Shown piece by piece: positions 43,416-49,349 of a DNA stretch of 49,349 nucleotides. The notes under the pieces were generated by a model that ran no database searches, was not told the DNA's origin, and saw only the letters and a program-made list of their open reading frames with translations. How positions within the stretch are numbered: position 1 is the first letter of the stretch; each line of letters begins with the position of its first letter. Location: positions 1 to 49,349 of the forward strand of contig VEXC01000007.1 in assembly GCA_009391225.1 (NCBI GenBank), read 5' to 3'. The position numbers and the translations under genes were made by a program. This DNA is from SAR202 cluster bacterium AC-647-N09_OGT_505m (lineage in GTDB: Bacteria > Chloroflexota > Dehalococcoidia > UBA2985).

Positions 43416-44906
43416 ATGGCAGAAGCAAAGAAATACGAGACGATTATTGGGCTAGAGGTTCATGCCCAGCTTCTCACAAGGAGCAAGATGTTCTGCTCTT
43501 GCCCTGCCGACTACATTCAAGGGTATCCCAATACTGTGGTCTGCCCAATCTGCCTTGCGCTGCCAGGCGTCCTTCCAGTAATCAATGGGCGAGCAGTAGA
43601 ATACGTTATCATGACGGGTCTGGCATTGAATGCCACCATAGCCCAGAATACTCAGTTCCATCGTAAGAACTACCCTTACCCAGACCTGATGAAGGGATAC
43701 CAGATATCACAATACGATGAGCCTGTTGCCATTGGAGGATGGCTCACCGTAGACGTAAACGGAGAAGAAAAGAAAGTGGGCATTACCCGAGTACACTTAG
43801 AGGAGGATGTCGCCAAGCTCCAGCACCGTCAGAGTCCCCAGGGGGAAGGCTACAGTCTGGTAGATGTGAACCGCTCCGGGATTCCCCTGATGGAGACGGT
43901 GAGTGAACCTGATATGCGCTCTCCAGAGGAAGCCCGGCAGTATTTGCTGAATCTGAGGGCCATCCTTCAATATCTTGGGGTTTCCACCGGGAATATGGAA
44001 GACGGCAGCTTCCGATGCGATGCCAACATCAGCATTCGGCCTGTCAACAGCACAGAGCTTTTTACCAGGACTGAGGTGAAGAACATGAACAGCTTCAGGG
44101 CTGTCTACCGCGCCTTGGAGTACGAGGCCCAAAGGCAGATGAATGTGGTTGAGGAAGGCGGTCGAGTAGTCCAGGAGACCCGAGGTTGGGTAGAGGAACG
44201 TGGCGTCACAGTGTCACAACGCACCAAGGAATTCGCCCACGACTATCGCTACTTTCCAGAGCCAGACCTGCCCCCACTCTCTATAAGTAGAGAGTGGGTT
44301 GAGGAGATCAGGGCCCGCCTGCCCGAACTGCCCGGAGCCAGGCGAGACAGGTTCGTCACCCAGCTTGACCTTTCCCTGTACGACGCCAACCTACTCACCG
44401 ACTCCAAGGTCACCGCCGACTTCTTTGAGGATGTTCTCAACGCAAAGGATGCCCAGCCTGCAGGGGTGACGGCCAAAGCCAAGGCAATAGCCAACTGGAT
44501 GCTGGGCGATATGACAGGCCTTCTCAATGCCTCAGGCACGGAACTGGAGGACTCGAGGATTACCCCGCGGGGTCTGAGGGAGTTTACCGATTTGATCGAG
44601 GCTGGGACCATCAGCGGCCCCGCGGCAAAGACCGTCTTTGAGGAGATGTTCAATTCTGGAAAGGGAGCCCAGACAATAGCAGAGGAACAGGGCCTGACCC
44701 AGATAAGCGACGTAAGCCTTCTGGATGGGGCCGTGGCAGAGGTTCTCCAGCGGAACCCGCAGGCAGTACAAGACTTCCTTGGTGGCAAGGAGACCGCTAT
44801 CAAGTTCCTGGTCGGGCAAGTGATGAAGGAAACCAGAGGCAGGGCCAACCCAGCCCTAATCAACCAGATTCTCCTGGACAATCTGGCCTCCAAAGTCAAC
44901 GCATAA
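43416..44906 (+). CDS. gatB: Asp-tRNA(Asn)/Glu-tRNA(Gln) amidotransferase subunit B
   Basis: Subunit of the GatCAB complex that converts Glu-tRNA(Gln) and Asp-tRNA(Asn) to the amidated forms. Family marks are YETIIGLEVHAQL at the N-terminus, CSCPADY and CPICLALPGVLPV with zinc-site cysteines, RKNYPYPDLMKGYQISQYD near 84, and MEDGSFRCDANIS near 196. The C-terminal GatB/YqeY domain ends with RANPALINQILL. At 496 residues it is full length. gatA and gatC are not adjacent. The stop shares one base with the secG start. Confidence 0.96.
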   Translation: MAEAKKYETIIGLEVHAQLLTRSKMFCSCPADYIQGYPNTVVCPICLALPGVLPVINGRAVEYVIMTGLALNATIAQNTQFHRKNYPYPDLMKGYQISQYDEPVAIGGWLTVDVNGEEKKVGITRVHLEEDVAKLQHRQSPQGEGYSLVDVNRSGIPLMETVSEPDMRSPEEARQYLLNLRAILQYLGVSTGNMEDGSFRCDANISIRPVNSTELFTRTEVKNMNSFRAVYRALEYEAQRQMNVVEEGGRVVQETRGWVEERGVTVSQRTKEFAHDYRYFPEPDLPPLSISREWVEEIRARLPELPGARRDRFVTQLDLSLYDANLLTDSKVTADFFEDVLNAKDAQPAGVTAKAKAIANWMLGDMTGLLNASGTELEDSRITPRGLREFTDLIEAGTISGPAAKTVFEEMFNSGKGAQTIAEEQGLTQISDVSLLDGAVAEVLQRNPQAVQDFLGGKETAIKFLVGQVMKETRGRANPALINQILLDNLASKVNA

Positions 44907-45133
44907 TGGACTCTTTTTTTCAGACGGCCCAGATTTTGGTCTCCATCCTCCTGATAGCAATCATTCTGATTCAAATCAGGGGACAAGGCTCTGGCTTCTT
45001 CGGCTCAGCCCAAGCCTCCTTCCGCACCAGACGGGGCGTGGAGAAGACCCTGTTCCAGTTCACTGTAGTGCTCGCAGTGGTCTTTACCCTCCTGGCCATA
45101 GTCAGCGCCATAAGACCAGCATTGCTGTTCTGA
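44906..45133 (+). CDS. secG: Preprotein translocase subunit SecG
   Basis: A 75-residue membrane protein with two hydrophobic helices (about 7-24 and 50-68) joined by a polar loop with GQGSGFFGSAQASFRTRRG, the typical SecG signature. It assists SecYE in protein export. TAATG overlap with gatB shows translational coupling. Confidence 0.92.
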   Translation: MDSFFQTAQILVSILLIAIILIQIRGQGSGFFGSAQASFRTRRGVEKTLFQFTVVLAVVFTLLAIVSAIRPALLF

Positions 45134-45165
45134 TACCGCACACGGAGCACATCTAGGGCCTATCA

Positions 45166-45999
45166 TTGATAACCCTCACTACGGATTTTGGAACCCGTGA
45201 TTCCTACGTCGCGGAGATGAAGGGGATGATACTACAGATCAATCCCCAAGCTACCATAGTGGACATCTCCCATCACATAGATTCACAGAGTGTAATCCAT
45301 GGAGCCTTCGTGCTGGGGTCTACATACCACTACTTTCCCAGAGACACCATCCACGTGGCCGTAGTAGACCCAGGGGTTGGTACGTCCCGCCGTGCCGTCC
45401 TGATGGTCACTCCGAAGGGCTCCTTTCTTGCACCCGATAACGGAGTCCTCACCTACGTGCTCAGGGGTAGTCCCGGATACCTCACTACCTCCCAAGACCA
45501 GCCATTCCTGGAGCCAATGGAGGTAGCTATTCCATCTGGATACTCCGCTTATCAACTGTCCAACCATGCCCTGTGGAAAAGCCCTATTAGCGACACCTTT
45601 CACGGCAGAGACGTCTTTGCACCTGTGGCAGCACACCTGTCGTTGGGCGTAGCCCCGGAAGAAGTGGGTGAGCCGTTGCACTCCCTGGTGTGCCTGTGTA
45701 TCCCAAATCCCAGATGGCAAAACAATACCCTCACTGGCCACATCATCCACGTGGATGGGTTCGGAAACCTCATAACCACCATAGAGGGTCAGACGCTGGC
45801 TCAGAACAGAGTGGATGTGCTGTTGGGTGGTCATAGGATACAGGGTGTGAGCAGGTCATACGTGGAAGGGGCCGACTTGCTTGCCATCATTGGAAGTCAC
45901 GGCAACCTTGAAATCGCCGTTAGGGACGGCAGCGCCGCGCGTGAGCTGAGCGCGAACGTAGGAGAAGAGGTGGTGGTAGAGCTATTGCCTCTGGGCTGA
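45166..45999 (+). CDS. SAM hydrolase/SAM hydroxide adenosyltransferase family (DUF62)
   Basis: A 277-residue protein of the family that hydrolyses SAM to adenosine and methionine and is related to fluorinase. TTG 45166 is the start because ITLTTDFGTRDSYVAEMKG is the conserved N-terminus. Other landmarks are DISHHIDSQSV near 33, VVDPGVGTSRR near 66 with the catalytic Asp-Arg, APDNGVL near 88, FHGRDVFAPVAAHL near 145, and HVDGFGNLITTI near 195. The 21-residue fluorinase loop is absent, so hydrolase chemistry is expected. It follows secG by 32 bp on the same strand. Confidence 0.9.
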   Translation: MITLTTDFGTRDSYVAEMKGMILQINPQATIVDISHHIDSQSVIHGAFVLGSTYHYFPRDTIHVAVVDPGVGTSRRAVLMVTPKGSFLAPDNGVLTYVLRGSPGYLTTSQDQPFLEPMEVAIPSGYSAYQLSNHALWKSPISDTFHGRDVFAPVAAHLSLGVAPEEVGEPLHSLVCLCIPNPRWQNNTLTGHIIHVDGFGNLITTIEGQTLAQNRVDVLLGGHRIQGVSRSYVEGADLLAIIGSHGNLEIAVRDGSAARELSANVGEEVVVELLPLG

Positions 46000-46006
46000 A
46001 CCCTCT

Positions 46007-47413
46007 CTACAGTGCCAGCCTTCCTGGGTTCATGATGTTGTGGGGATCCAGGGCAGCTTTGATTACACGCAGGACATCCATACCGATTCCCAACTCCCGA
46101 GGAACCAGGTGGGCCAGCTTCGTTCCAACCCCGTGAACGTATTCCATGGAGCCTCCCATGTCCTGGGCCAGGGCAAGAACCTCGTCTACGACCTGGTCCA
46201 GTTGCCCACTCGCTCCCTCGCCTTCTAGGGCGACATTCACCAGGATAACGGAAAACAGTTCTGGGTGAGTCCACAGACAGTATTCACGCACCTGAAGGTG
46301 ACTCTTGGAGGCTATCTCCTGACAGCGTCTGCGATACTCCAGCACTCTGGAAGCTTGGATGGCGACGTGTGGATAGGCCATAGTCCTGGGCGAGTCCCGC
46401 TGGGGCCATTGCCTCACGGGATTGTCAATAAATCGTTCCTTGTACCTGTAAGCAGAGTCGTGACGAGTGTCCCAGTACTCCTGGGCCTGGATTGGACCAA
46501 TGTCTTCTCCATTAGAAGAGCGGCAGACCTTCAGCGTTCTTGTAACCTGGGCTTCCACCTCCTCGGCGTATCCCTCAAACACCAGGTACATCCTAACTCC
46601 GTTGGTATCTGCTGTAGAGCCATCGAACTCTTCGCTTAGGTCCACCAGAGCGGGCTTGAGTCCCAATGAGAACATCTCCAGCAAGGCGCGGAATCCATTC
46701 TCAAAATCTGGAAAGGCGATGGTTTTGAAGATACGGGACTCTGGGAGGCGGAAGACTCTTAGGATGGCCTGAGTTATGATACCAAAGACTCCCTCGGCTC
46801 CCACGAACAGCGTGTGAAGGGATGGGCCCACGGAGGTCTTGCGAACGGCCTTAGTCTGCAAAATCTCGCCGTTTGGTAGAACCACCTCTAGCCCCAGCAC
46901 CTGTTCTCCCATGGAGCCGTACCTGGCGGCCCTGTACCCCACGCCGTTGGTAGAGATTGCACCTCCTATGGTGGCTATGGGCACACTGTATGGGTCGTGG
47001 CCAAGCATGAGGCTCTTCTGATTGAGAGCCATGTCCAGGTCTGCCAGGACAATGCCAGCCTCCACAGTAGCCGCCCTACCCTGTGGGTCAATCTCCACAA
47101 TCTGGCTCATCTTCTTCAGGTCTACGGCTATGCCACCCTGAAGGGGGGTTACGGCACCCATGACTCCCGTGCCACCTCCATAGGGAATCAGGGGGATTCT
47201 CTCGTCGTAGGCCAGCCTAACCACCTGGGCCACTTGTTCGGTGGACGAGGGTTGGACCGCGGCATACACTCTTGGTGATGCAGGGCCTGGCTGTCCTTTT
47301 TCCCACCTACCAAGGGCATCGAGGGAGTACGCCTCAAGGGAGGACTCATCTAAAACCAGATTTTCCGGGCCGACCACGTGCTTCAGGGACTCCAAGGCTG
47401 ACGCTGCAATCAC
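46007..47413 (-). CDS. GlcD-like FAD-linked oxidase (VAO/PCMH family)
   Basis: A flavoprotein of the glycolate oxidase GlcD/D-lactate dehydrogenase type. The PCMH FAD-binding region shows YGGGTGVMGAVTPLQGGIAVDL near 85, VEAGIVLADLD and IGGAISTNGVGYRAARYG near 153; the C-terminal cap ends with HGVGTKLAHLVP and LDPHNIMNPG. There is no CxxC cluster, so it is the catalytic subunit only, and no glcE/glcF is adjacent. GTG 47413 follows AAAGGA by seven bases; a GTG at 47431 six codons earlier is the alternative. It is convergent with the SAM hydrolase gene. Oxidation of a 2-hydroxyacid is expected; the substrate is not determined. Confidence 0.87.
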   Translation of the reverse strand: MIAASALESLKHVVGPENLVLDESSLEAYSLDALGRWEKGQPGPASPRVYAAVQPSSTEQVAQVVRLAYDERIPLIPYGGGTGVMGAVTPLQGGIAVDLKKMSQIVEIDPQGRAATVEAGIVLADLDMALNQKSLMLGHDPYSVPIATIGGAISTNGVGYRAARYGSMGEQVLGLEVVLPNGEILQTKAVRKTSVGPSLHTLFVGAEGVFGIITQAILRVFRLPESRIFKTIAFPDFENGFRALLEMFSLGLKPALVDLSEEFDGSTADTNGVRMYLVFEGYAEEVEAQVTRTLKVCRSSNGEDIGPIQAQEYWDTRHDSAYRYKERFIDNPVRQWPQRDSPRTMAYPHVAIQASRVLEYRRRCQEIASKSHLQVREYCLWTHPELFSVILVNVALEGEGASGQLDQVVDEVLALAQDMGGSMEYVHGVGTKLAHLVPRELGIGMDVLRVIKAALDPHNIMNPGRLAL

Positions 47414-47502
47414 GATATAATCCTTTGCCACCTCTCAGTAGATGATGGTGTGAACCGGGGCAAAGCCAAATACGCCTTCGCTATAGGAGTAGTCAATCAC
47501 AC

Positions 47503-48876
47503 TCAGTGAGGGCTCTTGAATCTCCACTGGGTGCCGCTGGGTGTATCCTCCAGTGTCACGCCCAGTTCTTCCAGCTGTGAGCGGATGGAATCCCCCAGTT
47601 GCCAGTTTCGCTCGGCCCGCAGTTGGGTGCGAGTCTCCACCAAGAGGTCTATGAAGGGATAGGCGTCTTTTTGCCCCGATCCAGGTAGCTCCTCTAACAA
47701 GAGTCCGAGCACAGCGGCCATCTCACGAAGAGCCAGTTGGGCCTCTCCTGCTGCCGCGCCCGTTTCTCGGTGTCGGTTTATCTCTCGCGCTAAGTCAAAC
47801 AGAGTAGCAATAGCTTGCGGGGTGTTCAAGTCGTCGTCCATCGCAGCGATGAAGCGTTTGCGATAGGAATCCACATTCACTTGGCTATCGGTGTTTCCGT
47901 CGACATGAACCTGGAGCGCGTTGTGAAGGCGCTCCAGCGCGCGCGCTGAGGAGGCTACTCCCTCTTCGGTATATGTGAGAGGACTCCTATAGTGAGACGT
48001 TAGGAAAAGCAGTCGAAGAGCGTCCGCGCTGTGGGTGGAGAGAGCGTCCTTGACGCTGACCAGGTTCCCTAGGGACTTGCTCATCTTCTCCTCCCCAAGC
48101 TGTAGCAGCCCGTTGTGAATCCAGAAGTTCACGAAAGGCCTCACGCCTGTGTACGCCTCTGCCTGGGCAATCTCGTTCTCGTGGTGGGGGAAAATCAGGT
48201 CCTGGCCACCTCCGTGCAGGTCTACGGTGTTCCCCAAGTAGCGTAGTGACATCGCGGTGCACTCTATATGCCATCCCGGCCTGCCCATTCCCCAAGGACT
48301 CTCCCACGAAGGCTCCCCCAGCTTGGCCTTCTTCCACAGGACAAAGTCCATGGGATGCTCCTTGTTAGCTTCAACCTCTATTCGGGAACCGGCCACCATC
48401 CCCTCAAGAGTGCGGTGGCTCAGCTTGCCATAGTCTGGTTCCTTCTGAACTCGGAAATAGACGTCCCCATCTGATGGATAAGCATAACCCTTCTCGACCA
48501 GCTTGGAGATAATCTCCAACATCTGAGGAATCTCTTGTGTCGCCCTGGGATACAAATCAGCCTGTTTCACGTTCAGGGCATCCATGACGTCGAAGTAATC
48601 CTGGATGTGTCGAGATGCCAAATCGTGTATTGTTACTCCCTCTCCCTGGGCACGCTCGATGATCTTGTCGTCGATATCGGTGAAGTTCTCCACGTGCCGC
48701 ACCGTGTGGCCCTGAAACTCCAGGTAGCGCCTCAGAACGTCGAAGACCACATAGCTAAGGGCATGGCCCACGTGGGTGGCGGCGTAGGGGGTGACGCCAC
48801 ACACGTAGATTGTGACTTCGTCTCCCTGTGGGACAAAGTCCCGTTTCTCTCCAGAGAGGGTGTCATACAGTTTCAT
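47503..48876 (-). CDS. cysS: Cysteinyl-tRNA synthetase
   Basis: Class I aminoacyl-tRNA synthetase charging tRNA-Cys. The HIGH-type motif is GVTPYAATHVGHA near 27, a form common in Chloroflexota-like CysRS and also in MshC. Zinc ligands are Cys26, the Cys in WHIECTAMS and the His in FPHHENE. KMSKSLGN near 264 is the ATP loop. A DALR-type C-terminal part (DDDLNTPQAIATLFDL, then LGDSIRSQLEELGVTLED) shows it is CysRS and not MshC. It starts with an ATGA overlap on the ispF stop. Confidence 0.94.
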   Translation of the reverse strand: MKLYDTLSGEKRDFVPQGDEVTIYVCGVTPYAATHVGHALSYVVFDVLRRYLEFQGHTVRHVENFTDIDDKIIERAQGEGVTIHDLASRHIQDYFDVMDALNVKQADLYPRATQEIPQMLEIISKLVEKGYAYPSDGDVYFRVQKEPDYGKLSHRTLEGMVAGSRIEVEANKEHPMDFVLWKKAKLGEPSWESPWGMGRPGWHIECTAMSLRYLGNTVDLHGGGQDLIFPHHENEIAQAEAYTGVRPFVNFWIHNGLLQLGEEKMSKSLGNLVSVKDALSTHSADALRLLFLTSHYRSPLTYTEEGVASSARALERLHNALQVHVDGNTDSQVNVDSYRKRFIAAMDDDLNTPQAIATLFDLAREINRHRETGAAAGEAQLALREMAAVLGLLLEELPGSGQKDAYPFIDLLVETRTQLRAERNWQLGDSIRSQLEELGVTLEDTPSGTQWRFKSPH

Positions 48877-49349
48877 CCGTCACCCTCAATGGTGGCGATA
48901 GCCAGGGCTGCTATTCCTTCGCCGCGACCAAGAAAGCCCATACCGTCAGAGGTAGTGCTCTTTATGTTTACCTGGGCCTTGGTTAGGCCCAGGGATTCGG
49001 CAATTACTTCGCACATGTTCTCAGAGAATGGAGCAAGTCTGGGACGCTCGGCGACTATTGTAGCATCGAGGTTTGCCACACGCCAGCTTTTCCGGTCCAA
49101 AAGTTCGCCGGCATACAGCAAGAACTGTATGCTAGACACACCACGATACTGCGGCTCCGAGGATGGGAAGTGGGTGCCGATGTCCCCCAGACCTGCGGCA
49201 CCCAGTAGGGCATCTACCAGGGCATGAACCAGGACGTCTCCATCGCTGTGCCCTGCCAGACCCATCTCGAAGTCAATCTGGACACCGCCTATCCACAATG
49301 GTATGCCAGCCTGCAGCCTGTGGGTGTCGTACCCTATTCCAGTGCGAGT
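48873..49349 (-). CDS. ispF: 2-C-methyl-D-erythritol 2,4-cyclodiphosphate synthase, 5'-truncated by the window edge
   Basis: Non-mevalonate isoprenoid enzyme that cyclises CDP-methylerythritol 2-phosphate. The frame is open to the last base and encodes TGIGYDTHRLQAG before the first internal TTG, so the start lies to the right of the window. The zinc ligands are in GYDTHRL (Asp, His) and GHSDGDVLVHALVDALLG (His). SSEPQYRGVSS and IKSTTSDGMGFLGRGEGI are typical. About 158 residues are visible, close to the full 160. ispF-cysS coupling by ATGA is clear; ispD is likely next, off the edge. Confidence 0.94.
   Translation of the reverse strand, partial: TRTGIGYDTHRLQAGIPLWIGGVQIDFEMGLAGHSDGDVLVHALVDALLGAAGLGDIGTHFPSSEPQYRGVSSIQFLLYAGELLDRKSWRVANLDATIVAERPRLAPFSENMCEVIAESLGLTKAQVNIKSTTSDGMGFLGRGEGIAALAIATIEGDG

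Noticed and set aside
44249..44986. 245-codon minus-strand frame inside gatB
   Set aside because: It lies antisense to conserved GatB and SecG coding sequence; composition is that of an antisense frame.

Overview
The window is a bacterial chromosome segment of roughly 50% GC, with ordinary housekeeping genes interrupted by accessory DNA. The gene set fits an uncultured member of the Chloroflexota, in the Dehalococcoidia/SAR202 range: paired CaiB/BaiF family III CoA-transferases, several oxalate/formate-antiporter-like MFS permeases, a GlcD-type FAD oxidase, SelA, and a CysRS with the unusual GVTPYAATHVGHA form of the HIGH region. This placement is inference from gene content; no rRNA or ribosomal protein operon is present to confirm it.

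Layout. (1) 1-4.3 kb: the edge of an integrated element. It holds a restriction-modification module (a 5'-truncated protein carrying two cytosine-5 methyltransferase domains, plus a PD-(D/E)xK nuclease) and the C-terminal remnant of a mobile-element primase/helicase-like protein, and stops at a tRNA-Leu(CAA) gene. (2) 4.7-17.7 kb: an accessory metabolic and transport region with two tandem family III CoA-transferases, five MFS permeases of two lineages, a DinB-like protein, and a LicD-like protein with a small zinc-ribbon partner. Intergenic gaps are long and contain decayed pieces, including a tRNA-Gly 3' scar. (3) 18.2-34 kb: mostly core genes: tRNA-Phe/tRNA-Gly, yqeK, an SDR protein, folC, fabF, selA, a DRE-TIM condensing enzyme beside an acetyl-CoA synthetase, sfsA, a MagIII-like DNA glycosylase, tatB-tatC and tatA, and an AT-rich IlvD/Edd dehydratase. 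(4) 34.4-43.2 kb: pcm, then an 8.1 kb genomic island bounded by two identical 49-bp repeats that contain a tRNA 3' end. (5) 43.4-49.3 kb: core genes gatB-secG, a SAM hydrolase family gene, a GlcD-like oxidase, cysS and ispF (cut by the right edge).

The most interesting part is the 8.1 kb island. It carries a tyrosine recombinase at its right end, two separate cytosine-5 methyltransferases overlapping by 4 bp, two dissimilar nuclease-like proteins also overlapping by 4 bp and convergent with the methyltransferases, a HEPN-motif protein, and a small HTH protein reading out across the left repeat. Two methyltransferases plus two different nuclease subunits is the gene content expected of a heterodimeric restriction system with an asymmetric site, of the BbvCI kind. 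The HTH reading frame and the integrase reading frame enter the shared 49-bp repeat in the same frame and orientation. Excision would therefore join them into one continuous HTH-integrase ORF of about 338 codons, a possible switch in which the state of the island decides which recombinase is made. A second system at the left edge solves the same problem differently, with both methyltransferases fused in one chain and a single nuclease.
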